The notes below the pieces were generated by a model, which saw only the letters and a program-made list of their open reading frames with translations, had not been told where the DNA came from and made no database searches. The position numbers and the translations under genes were made by a program. 23,156 bases of DNA, taken from positions 1 through 23,156 of IMG/VR virus record IMGVR_UViG_3300048028_000311, one strand, 5' to 3'. Origin of the DNA: a virus. This document shows, in pieces, positions 1 to 5,927 of this stretch (position 1 is the stretch's first letter; every line of letters begins with the position of its first letter).

Positions 1-1011
1 ACAAACGAAACGTATGTTGAGTTTGTTGACGGCGTTCAGTTTGATTCAAAATTAAAATCACCACACTTAGCTACTGATAAAGAAAAATCAGTTTGTACTC
101 TAGAAAATCCGTATGTTTTATTAATATCTTCAACAGTTACAAACATAAGAAAAATACAAAGTGTTCTTGAGTTTGTTATTAAAAACAAAAAACCTTTATT
201 AATAGTTGCAGATCTAGAGCAACAACCTTATGCAACATTAGTAGCAAACAAAGTAAAAGGTAATATAAAAGTAAACATAGTTGAGCCACCTGGCTTTGGG
301 CCTACAAAGCTACAGTCTATGGAAGATTTAGCATTTTTAACAGGTGCTAAACTAATGAACGAAGAATTAGGTGATGACTTAGATTTAATAGATCCATCTG
401 TGCTTGGTACAGCAATAAAATCCGTGACAGATAACACCAACACCGTGTTACAAGTTAATAAAGAAAGAGAAGATCTTAAAGAAAGGATAGACGGCGTTAA
501 GTCAAAGATAAAAGAAGAGACAAACGGATTTTTTAAGAAAAAACTAGAACAACGCTTGGCTATGTTATCAGGAATAGTTGGCATCGTTAAAGTAGGCGCT
601 AACAGTAAGGTAGAGCTTAAAGAAAAGAAAGATAGAGTTGAAGACGCTATATACGCAACTAAGGCGGCACTAAAAGAAGGTATCATTGCTGGCGGGGGTG
701 TTGCACTACTAAACGCGGCTCAACAAATAGAAACAAAATCATTTGGAGAAGAAGCTCTTTTAAAGGCAATAACCTCCCCATACTTTACTATACTACAAAA
801 TGCTGGCATTGATGAATGTGGATGTCATGATGAAATAAACTTTGGCATAGACGTTAACACGGGTAAAGAAGTCGACATGATTAAAGCTGGAATTATAGAC
901 CCGGTTTTGGTTACAAAATCGGCGCTAAAAAACGCGGTTAGTGTAGCTACTACAATAATATCTGCTGATTGTATAATTAGTAATAAAAGATTAGACGATG
1001 CAAGCAATTAA
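1..1011 (+). CDS. groEL: Phage-encoded GroEL-type chaperonin, 5' end outside window
   Basis: The frame is open from the first base, giving the last 336 of the roughly 540 residues of a group I chaperonin: most of the apical domain, the second intermediate segment and the C-terminal equatorial segment. Visible landmarks are DGVQFD at the apical hinge, the PPGFG loop, LEQRLAMLSG, RVEDAIYATKAALKEG with the catalytic Asp (D398 in E. coli numbering), the GIIAGGGVALL nucleotide loop and AGIIDPVLVTKSAL with the ATP-pocket Asp (D495). The protein ends in RLDDASN with no GGM-repeat tail. Aligned by eye to E. coli, several substrate and GroES groove residues differ (Y199L, Y203H, F204L, L234Q, L259Y, V264A), and the R197-E386 salt-bridge pair is S and K. 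It overlaps groES by 14 bases and leads straight into virion genes, so it is a viral copy. Role: ATP-driven folding of proteins in the host cytoplasm, probably virion proteins. Confidence 0.95.
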   Translation, partial: TNETYVEFVDGVQFDSKLKSPHLATDKEKSVCTLENPYVLLISSTVTNIRKIQSVLEFVIKNKKPLLIVADLEQQPYATLVANKVKGNIKVNIVEPPGFGPTKLQSMEDLAFLTGAKLMNEELGDDLDLIDPSVLGTAIKSVTDNTNTVLQVNKEREDLKERIDGVKSKIKEETNGFFKKKLEQRLAMLSGIVGIVKVGANSKVELKEKKDRVEDAIYATKAALKEGIIAGGGVALLNAAQQIETKSFGEEALLKAITSPYFTILQNAGIDECGCHDEINFGIDVNTGKEVDMIKAGIIDPVLVTKSALKNAVSVATTIISADCIISNKRLDDASN

Positions 1012-1255
1012 TTATTATTTAGTAGTTGAAAAAATAAAAGAGGCACCGAAAAAAGTAGGTGGCTTAGAGTTAACTGAATCTCAGGACAAAGACATTAGAT
1101 ACTTAAAGGGAAAAGTTATAAGCGTTGGAGATCAGGTTCCTGTTGTGAAAAAAGACGATATAGTCAGATATGACAAACATCAAGGTTTTGGCATAGAATA
1201 TGAAGAAAAACTTTACTATGTTATAAAAATATCAGACGTTGTTATAGTTGAATGA
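998..1255 (+). CDS. groES: Phage-encoded GroES co-chaperonin
   Basis: An 85-residue protein with the 10-kDa chaperonin pattern: an N-terminal strand (YYLVVEKI), a mobile loop at about 14-31 carrying GGLEL where E. coli GroES has GGIVL, the strand GKVISVGD, then DDIVRYDKHQGFGIEYEEK and the closing YYVIKISDVVIVE. It is about 12 residues shorter than E. coli GroES (97). The loss lies between VGD and KKDDIV, which corresponds to the roof hairpin of the dome. The ATG sits inside the last codons of groEL (14-base overlap), implying translational coupling and a functional pair. It should cap the GroEL ring and release bound protein. Phage GroES-type proteins such as T4 Gp31 enlarge the folding cage for the capsid protein; here the roof is shorter, not the wall longer. 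Confidence 0.9.
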   Translation: MQAINYYLVVEKIKEAPKKVGGLELTESQDKDIRYLKGKVISVGDQVPVVKKDDIVRYDKHQGFGIEYEEKLYYVIKISDVVIVE

Positions 1256-1692
1256 GAATAAGCGCTAAAGAATTACGTGACAAGCAAATATTTAAGTATT
1301 ATAGGTTAGTTCGAAAGTGGGCTTGTAAAACATATGATATTAAAGACGCTGATCTCGAGTTGTTAATATACTTAGACTGTAAACAATTTTTTACACGCAA
1401 TGGATTTATAGATGGATCTTATACTTATAGCTGGGACAAACACAGATGGAACAGGTTAAGAAACGCGGGTTGGATAGATGTTTTTAAAAAAAGAAATAGA
1501 ACAACGTCAAAATATGCAGTATATAAAGTTTCTACTAAGTGTAAACATTTAATAACTAGAATATATAGAATATTATTAGGCGAAGAAGATATACCAACTT
1601 ATAGCAAAAGTAAATTTTACAAAAATAAAACATATACAGACAAGGTCTATAATAAGGCTATAGATGATATGATAAAAGATAACGAAAGATAA
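1252..1692 (+). CDS. Possible winged-helix DNA-binding protein
   Basis: A 146-residue basic protein starting at an ATGA overlap with the groES stop, so it is translationally coupled to the chaperonin genes. Residues about 14-100 read like a MarR-type winged helix: a leading helix (KYYRLVRKWACK), a helix DADLELLIYLDCK, a region WDKHRWNRLRNAGWIDVF matching a recognition helix plus wing strand, a second wing strand (SKYAVYKVS), and a trailing helix (HLITRIYRILLGEE). The C-terminal 40 residues are lysine- and tyrosine-rich. If the fold is right, it may regulate late transcription or act in packaging. I do not recognise the family with certainty, and no operator-like palindrome is seen beside it. 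Confidence 0.5.
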   Translation: MRISAKELRDKQIFKYYRLVRKWACKTYDIKDADLELLIYLDCKQFFTRNGFIDGSYTYSWDKHRWNRLRNAGWIDVFKKRNRTTSKYAVYKVSTKCKHLITRIYRILLGEEDIPTYSKSKFYKNKTYTDKVYNKAIDDMIKDNER

Positions 1693-1702
1693 ACTAAACA
1701 AT

Positions 1703-1960
1703 ATGAACTTACCAATTACAGCAAGAGCACAATACTCTACACAACAAGGATTAAAATCAACACAACCAATAATAGGTGGCGACTTTGATTGCGAACCTCC
1801 ATGCGATTGTGGTTCACCTGCTAAATATTCGGCAAAAAACAAGGGACAACAAAGTCTTATAGATTCTGGACCTAAGGGTGTTAAAGCCGCTAAGTCAATG
1901 GGTGTTACTTCTCAAATGGATGGGTCTGCTTTACCTAAAAAAGGTTGTAAATATAACTAA
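1703..1960 (+). CDS. Small cysteine-containing phage protein, unknown function
   Basis: An 85-residue protein ten bases after the previous stop. The N-terminal half carries a tight cysteine group, DCEPPCDCG (about residues 29-37), with one more Cys near the C-terminus (KKGCKYN), so a small metal site or knuckle is possible. The rest is rich in G, S, K and A (GPKGVKAAKSMG) and probably disordered. There is no signal peptide or membrane segment. The stop overlaps the next ATG by one base (TAATG), so it belongs to a coupled set of small proteins between the chaperonins and the fibre genes. No function is assigned. Confidence 0.6.
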   Translation: MNLPITARAQYSTQQGLKSTQPIIGGDFDCEPPCDCGSPAKYSAKNKGQQSLIDSGPKGVKAAKSMGVTSQMDGSALPKKGCKYN

Positions 1961-2340
1961 TGAGCTTTAAACTTAAAAGCAAGGGAGATCTTCTTGGATA
2001 TAACGAAGAGCTGTCTACATTTGGAAGACCTGTTTTTGAAAAAAACCTAGACAAGAACGTTATAGCAGAGGCAAACAGAGACGGAACAACTTTTGTTGAC
2101 AAAAATGTTTCAGACAAAAAAAAGAGAGAGGCTATACCTGAAGAAAACAAACACCATGATCAAATGTCTCAAAATAAATTAGATTATAATAATGATATTG
2201 TAACTTGGAAAAAAGATACTAAATCAACTCCGAGGGTTTATAAAAGAGAACAAGGATTATTAATATCAATGGACACAGGTAAATCAGATCAAGAAGGCGG
2301 GGATTTTCCATGGGAAAAAGAAGCAAAATCAAAATCATAG
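1960..2340 (+). CDS. Charged, probably disordered phage protein
   Basis: A 126-residue protein starting on the last base of the previous stop codon. It is dominated by K, E, D and N with few hydrophobic stretches. The only patterned part is the N-terminal LLGYNEELSTFGRPVF; the C-terminus ends in GGDFPWEKEAKSKS. No signal peptide, membrane helix or enzyme motif is seen. Coupled placement among similar small genes suggests a virion or assembly protein made late, but this is inference only. The coding call rests on the tight TAATG junction upstream and the two-base gap to the next gene. Confidence 0.6.
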   Translation: MSFKLKSKGDLLGYNEELSTFGRPVFEKNLDKNVIAEANRDGTTFVDKNVSDKKKREAIPEENKHHDQMSQNKLDYNNDIVTWKKDTKSTPRVYKREQGLLISMDTGKSDQEGGDFPWEKEAKSKS

Positions 2341-2342
2341 CT

Positions 2343-2921
2343 ATGGCTTACAAAAGAAATATAATAACAAATAAAGCTAAATCTTCGGCTTTTAAAATGA
2401 ATGAAGCTTTAATGAAAGGCGCTAAATACGCCGGAGGAACTCACACAGACTATTCTAAAGTGGCTAGTGATGGTTTTGATTCTACGGCTCCTGAGAAAAA
2501 AGATACAGACGAAATACAAAGATTAAAAGACGCGGCAAGTTCTAAAAAAGTTCAAAAAAGCGCTTCTGACATGATTAAACCTGTTAGTATTACACCTGTT
2601 TCTATAACAACTTCTTTTGATGCTTCTTCAATAAAAGCGCCATCTAAGCCTTCACCTGTTCCTAGAATAAGAAAAACAACAAAAGGTAAAGGTAGAAATT
2701 TTAGATCAGTAGATGAAGGCGCTGGAATGACATCAGCAGGTGTTAAAAAATATAGAAAAGAAAACCCTGGTAGTAAACTTAAAACAGCGGTTACAAAATG
2801 CGATGTAGAAGCTGGTACAAAAGCTTATAAAAGACAAAAAGCCTTTTGCTCGAGATCTAAAAGTTGGACTGGGGAAAGAGGTAGAGCAGCAAGAAAAAGA
2901 TGGTGCTGCAGTAGATTTTAA
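2343..2921 (+). CDS. Basic phage protein with conserved cysteine/arginine C-terminal domain
   Basis: I chose the ATG at 2343 (MAYKRN), two bases after the previous stop, giving 192 residues. The in-frame ATG at 2310 would add 11 residues and a 31-base overlap. The first 100 residues are low-complexity (S, K, P, T). Residues about 115-192 form a distinctive domain: GAGMTSAGVKKYRKENPG, SKLKTAVT, a KRQKAFCSRS segment and a GRAARKRWCCSRF end. I have seen this GMTxxGVxxYRxxNPGSKLKTAVT plus FC-R-RW pattern in other phage proteins, and I believe it is a domain of unknown function (possibly DUF6321), but I cannot check. Four cysteines in the last 55 residues may bind metal. The strong positive charge suggests contact with DNA or an acidic virion partner. 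Confidence 0.65.
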   Translation: MAYKRNIITNKAKSSAFKMNEALMKGAKYAGGTHTDYSKVASDGFDSTAPEKKDTDEIQRLKDAASSKKVQKSASDMIKPVSITPVSITTSFDASSIKAPSKPSPVPRIRKTTKGKGRNFRSVDEGAGMTSAGVKKYRKENPGSKLKTAVTKCDVEAGTKAYKRQKAFCSRSKSWTGERGRAARKRWCCSRF

Positions 2922-2930
2922 TAAAACACT

Positions 2931-3074
2931 ATGGAATCAAAAGGATTAGGAGACTCAATAGAGAAGTTTACAAAAGCTACTGGTATAAAAAAAATGGTTG
3001 AAAAACTACCAGGTGATTGCGGTTGTAAAAAAAGAAAACAAGCCTTAAATAAAGCTTTTCCTTACAAAAAATAA
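2931..3074 (+). CDS. 47-residue CGC-motif phage protein
   Basis: A short gene in the nine-base gap after the preceding stop; it ends four bases before the next ATG and fills an otherwise unexplained 157-base gap. The product reads LGDSIEKFTKATGIKKMV in the first half, then GDCGCKKRKQALNKAFPYKK. The pairing of a GDxIEKFTKATGIKK helix with a DCGC(K)KR knuckle and an ALNKxFPY end is a pattern I recall from many uncultured marine phage genomes, which supports it being real despite its size. The close CxC could be part of a metal site completed by a partner protein. The function is unknown. Confidence 0.7.
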   Translation: MESKGLGDSIEKFTKATGIKKMVEKLPGDCGCKKRKQALNKAFPYKK

Positions 3075-3078
3075 TAAT

Positions 3079-3999
3079 ATGGCTTTTAGTATGAAAAAAA
3101 AGTTAAACACAGATGGTTTAACTAACAATGAGCAACCTATTAAAACAGAGGTTTTACCAGAGGTAGATTTAGGTGTTATTCCTAGTAAAAACATTAAGCC
3201 TACATATGAAGGTCATCAATTTGCTCACATAGGTGAAATGCATAAAGATAAAAGTTTAGTAACAAAAGGTAAAACTGATAAATCTATAGGTTTTTTTGAA
3301 GCAGTTAACCCTGCATTAAAACCTGAAGAATCACAAGAAGGAAAAAAAGTATCACAAAAAGAGTGGTTTTTTAAACATTACGGACAACCGGAGGTTTTAG
3401 AACTTATGTCTAAGCAAGGATTAACTGCTGACGGTAAAAGACTTTCTGTTGAAGACCTAAAAAAAATGTACGAGCAAACTAAAAAAGCTAGAATACTTAA
3501 AGGTGAAGCCCCAGAACATGCTAATGCGTCTGTTGTCACTAAATACGAACCAAAAACAGGCTTACATAGAAACGTTGGAATTGGTACTTCTATTGACGCG
3601 TTAAAAGGAGAAGTTGGAGCAACTGGCCCAATGCTTGACGAAGAACTTACTCATTACAGTAATTACGACGCTTTGCAAGGTCGCGTACTAGTTAATATAC
3701 TAGGTGGAGATATAATAAAATCTACTAGAGGCAAAAACTTAACTATGGAGCAAAGAGAATATATTTCAAGACCTGAAGAAACTATGGGTACTTTTAATCA
3801 ATTTAGATCATTAATAAACCATGAATACGGTAAAAAATACAATGTTAATGATCTTAAAAAAATAGAAAATAAAATTCCAGAAGTTAAGGAACAATATTTC
3901 TATAAAGCCTTTGATAAAGCAAAAATAGTTAAAGCACTTAATACTATTGCTCAGAATGAAGTAGAGCAAGATATTGTTTCTAATTTTAGAGATGCTTAA
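3079..3999 (+). CDS. Hypothetical 306-residue late phage protein
   Basis: A soluble, lysine- and glutamate-rich protein, four bases after the 47-residue gene. The first 45 residues are low-complexity. The middle has YEGHQFAHIGEMHKDKS, EWFFKHYGQPEVLELMSKQG and a helical LSVEDLKKMYEQTKKAR. Residues 187-192 read DEELTH in a helix followed by YSNYDALQGRV, which resembles a zincin HExxH site whose first His is replaced by Glu; I treat this as suggestive only. The C-terminal third is helical. Length and location among late genes suggest a structural or internal virion protein. No family is recognised. Confidence 0.6.
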   Translation: MAFSMKKKLNTDGLTNNEQPIKTEVLPEVDLGVIPSKNIKPTYEGHQFAHIGEMHKDKSLVTKGKTDKSIGFFEAVNPALKPEESQEGKKVSQKEWFFKHYGQPEVLELMSKQGLTADGKRLSVEDLKKMYEQTKKARILKGEAPEHANASVVTKYEPKTGLHRNVGIGTSIDALKGEVGATGPMLDEELTHYSNYDALQGRVLVNILGGDIIKSTRGKNLTMEQREYISRPEETMGTFNQFRSLINHEYGKKYNVNDLKKIENKIPEVKEQYFYKAFDKAKIVKALNTIAQNEVEQDIVSNFRDA

Positions 4000-4055
4000 A
4001 AAAATATATAACGTGTAATTATATATTATATATATAAACAATAAAATTTAATAAA
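4000..4055 (+). promoter_or_regulatory. AT-rich intergenic leader, possible promoter
   Basis: One of the few real gaps in this packed cluster. It is almost pure A/T, with an alternating TATATATTATATATATA run around 4020-4037 followed by an A/T-rich stretch just before the ATG at 4056. The same AATTTAATAAAATG ending precedes the gene at 11013, so this may be a standard translation leader. I see no clear Bacteroidota -7 box (TAnnTTTG), so the promoter call is weak. Confidence 0.3.
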
Positions 4056-4439
4056 ATGAAAACATTATTTTTAACAATAAGCATAATAATATCAACTGTA
4101 TTAATTAAACCACAAGCAGAGAATAGTAAGTTCATAGGAACTTGGAAAAGTGAAGGCAGTGATTATACAATGCTGATAACTGCAAAAAACAAAAATTTAG
4201 ATATATATAATTACAACTTTCAAAAACAAGATCTTGATAACGTGTCAAGCGTTACATTGAGCACTGTTGAAGAAAAAGTTATTCAGTTTAGTAGAAGAAA
4301 GATGAAAACAAATATATTCTACGAAAAAAACAACCACAGAGTGTCTATTACATATAAAATAATAAACAAAGAAAAAATGAAAGCTATTTTTAAAGGAAAC
4401 TGGAATGGCGTCATATACTATAACAAACAAAACAAATAA
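4056..4439 (+). CDS. Small secreted lipocalin-like protein
   Basis: A 127-residue protein with a clear N-terminal signal peptide: K after the start, a hydrophobic core LFLTISIIISTVLI, and likely cleavage after PQA near residue 21. There is no lipobox Cys, so it is not a lipoprotein. The mature part begins FIGTWKSEGSDYTMLITAKN and continues as alternating strands ending GNWNGVIYYNK, the look of the small lipocalin-like domains common in secreted proteins of Flavobacteriia. It should act outside the cytoplasm. It stands apart from its neighbours by having its own 56-base leader and a host-like character, so it may be a moron acquired from a host. Possible roles are envelope modification, superinfection exclusion or a virion accessory. 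The exact function is unknown. Confidence 0.65.
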   Translation: MKTLFLTISIIISTVLIKPQAENSKFIGTWKSEGSDYTMLITAKNKNLDIYNYNFQKQDLDNVSSVTLSTVEEKVIQFSRRKMKTNIFYEKNNHRVSITYKIINKEKMKAIFKGNWNGVIYYNKQNK

Positions 4440-4440
4440 A

Positions 4441-4785
4441 ATGGGAAACAACGGAAAAGGCATAGGCCCTCAAAAATTAGGATATGCTAAATCAATGGCT
4501 AAAAAATCATATGGTTCAATGGCTAAAAAATCATATGGTTCAATGGCTAAACAAACAGGACCAAAAAAAGAACCAAAAACAGGTGAAGACACTGCTTTTA
4601 ATGATGCAAACAATGATGGAAATATGTTTAGTCGTACGATTAAAGCTTTTTCAGATGGCACTAAGCGTTCTGATGAAAAAGCAGCAAAAGCTAAAAGCTA
4701 TCAACAGAGCATAAATAATAAATTTATTGGCGATATTAAAAGCAAAGGTTTTGTTAAAGCGGTAAAAGATAATTTTAGATTTTAA
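4441..4785 (+). CDS. Small basic phage protein with SMAKKSYG repeats
   Basis: I prefer the ATG at 4441 (MGNNGKGIG), one base after the preceding stop, giving 114 residues. An in-frame ATG at 4405 would overlap the lipocalin-like gene by 35 bases. Near the N-terminus the eight-residue unit SMAKKSYG occurs twice, followed by a half copy SMAK. The rest is lysine-rich and probably disordered, with a final IGDIKSKGFVKAVKDNFRF segment that could form an amphipathic helix. The stop overlaps the holin ATG by one base. The function is unknown; as a neighbour of the holin it could be lysis-related or a virion protein. Confidence 0.6.
   Translation: MGNNGKGIGPQKLGYAKSMAKKSYGSMAKKSYGSMAKQTGPKKEPKTGEDTAFNDANNDGNMFSRTIKAFSDGTKRSDEKAAKAKSYQQSINNKFIGDIKSKGFVKAVKDNFRF
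4492..4551 (+). repeat. 24-bp in-frame tandem repeat, 2.5 copies
   Basis: Two identical 24-base units (4492-4515 and 4516-4539) and a 12-base partial third (4540-4551) begin with TCAATGGCTAAA and encode SMAKKSYG. Identity at third codon positions shows a recent duplication by slippage, so copy number probably varies between related phages. Confidence 0.9.
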
Positions 4786-5183
4786 TGAAAAAAATTTGGC
4801 AATGGCTAACCGGCAATGTAATTAAAGAAGTCGGGAACGTTATTGATAAGCTTACAACTACCAAAGAAGAAAAACTAGAGGCGCATCGCCTTATAACTGA
4901 AATACTTGAGAAGGCCGATAAAGAAGCCCAAGAGCAGGTAACGGCAAGGTGGAAAGCAGATATGGAATCTGATAGCTTTTTATCTAAGAATATACGTCCA
5001 ATGGTACTTATATACTTAACTGTTATATTCACAGCGCTGTGTTTTTTTGATGGTAATATAGGAGAATTTAGTATAGCTGAAGAGTATATACCTATTTTCC
5101 AAACACTATTAGTAACCGTGTATGGCGCTTATTTTGTAGGAAGAACCTGGGAAAAAGCAAAAGCTATTACAAAAAAAGATTAA
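4785..5183 (+). CDS. Holin of the gene-transfer-release type (Holin_3TMs-like)
   Basis: A 132-residue protein starting at a TAATG overlap. The N-terminal half is helical and charged (residues about 10-60). It is followed by the family signature ARWKADMESDSFLSKNIRP, in which WxADMxSDSxLSxNIRP matches the GTA-type holin family (PF11351 as I recall). Hydrophobic segments lie at about 71-88 (PMVLIYLTVIFTALCFF) and 102-119 (IPIFQTLLVTVYGAYFVG), with the charged tail TWEKAKAITKKD. It should insert in the inner membrane and help trigger lysis. No endolysin is visible in this window, so the lysis genes are not all together. Similar proteins occur in virion-gene clusters of many marine phages. Confidence 0.8.
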   Translation: MKKIWQWLTGNVIKEVGNVIDKLTTTKEEKLEAHRLITEILEKADKEAQEQVTARWKADMESDSFLSKNIRPMVLIYLTVIFTALCFFDGNIGEFSIAEEYIPIFQTLLVTVYGAYFVGRTWEKAKAITKKD

Positions 5184-5915
5184 ATGGCTAGAATTAGTAC
5201 GTACATTATAGACACGGCGGTATCACTGCTAGATAAGCTCATTGGTACAGATGAAAATGGATTAGGTACTAAAAACTTTACGGTAGAATCTTTAGCCGAT
5301 GTCTTTGGTGAAAATAACAAAACTAATGTAGCTGATCAATCTATATTTAAATTTCAAGATATTGCATCAACAGGAAGAAAAACTGGAAGCATAAGCTTTG
5401 AAAGCTTTGGAGGCGTGGGAACTACTTTTAGTAGTATTACTACTTTCATGGTAAGTAAAACAGCTGGCGGTAATAAAGATGTTGCAAATTTTTTACAATT
5501 ATTTATAAATAAAAATATTATACTAGCTGAGCTAGATGATGTAAATAATTTTGGAGCTTATAAGGTTTCTGGTATAACACAACATCCAACCGAATCGAAT
5601 TTCTATAACGTTACTGTTGTTTCTTATAATAGCAACGGAGTAATAAAAAAAGATAAAAGCTATATATTTAGTGAATTCACAAACCCTGCTGATGATAGTG
5701 GGGATTTACATTTTACATATAATCAAGTTTCTGCTAGTAGTGTCTGGAACATTCAGCATGATCTTGGTAAAAACCCGGCTGTTTCTGTTGTAGATTCTGG
5801 CCACAACACTGTCTTAGGGCAAATTAAATATGTAGACGCAAATGGAGTTGCATCTACAAATCACGTACAAATAACTTTCACTGCTTCCTTTTCAGGTAAA
5901 GCATTTTTAAACTAA
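5184..5915 (+). CDS. Tail fibre or adhesin-tip protein
   Basis: A 243-residue protein immediately after the holin stop. The N-terminus has ISTYIIDTAVSLLDKLIGTD followed by TKNFTVESLADVF, a pattern found at the start of phage fibre or baseplate-attached proteins. The C-terminus (about 188-243) is the recurring phage adhesin module: WNIQHDLGKNPAVSVVDS, then VLGQIKYVDANG, then VQITFTASFSGKAFLN at the extreme end. The middle is beta-rich. It is probably a short fibre or a tip joined to the larger fibres encoded next, taking part in host surface binding. Confidence 0.75.
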   Translation: MARISTYIIDTAVSLLDKLIGTDENGLGTKNFTVESLADVFGENNKTNVADQSIFKFQDIASTGRKTGSISFESFGGVGTTFSSITTFMVSKTAGGNKDVANFLQLFINKNIILAELDDVNNFGAYKVSGITQHPTESNFYNVTVVSYNSNGVIKKDKSYIFSEFTNPADDSGDLHFTYNQVSASSVWNIQHDLGKNPAVSVVDSGHNTVLGQIKYVDANGVASTNHVQITFTASFSGKAFLN

Positions 5916-5927
5916 ACAACTACAATT

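Noticed and set aside
228-686. A 152-codon - strand open frame opposite groEL
   Set aside because: Serine/leucine-rich antisense of the conserved chaperonin frame; no start context, and no other - strand gene is supported in the window.
2310-2342. Upstream ATG for the basic cysteine protein
   Set aside because: It would overlap the previous gene by 31 bases, while the ATG at 2343 sits two bases after the stop, in line with the other junctions.
4000-4055. tRNA or small RNA in the AT-rich gap
   Set aside because: Nearly pure A/T with no stable stem or tRNA landmarks. No other gap in the window is long enough for a tRNA except 19623-19709, which is filled by the hairpin and leader.
4405-4440. 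Upstream ATG for the SMAKKSYG-repeat protein
   Set aside because: It would overlap the secreted-protein gene; the ATG at 4441 follows its stop by one base and starts a more typical MGNNGKG terminus.
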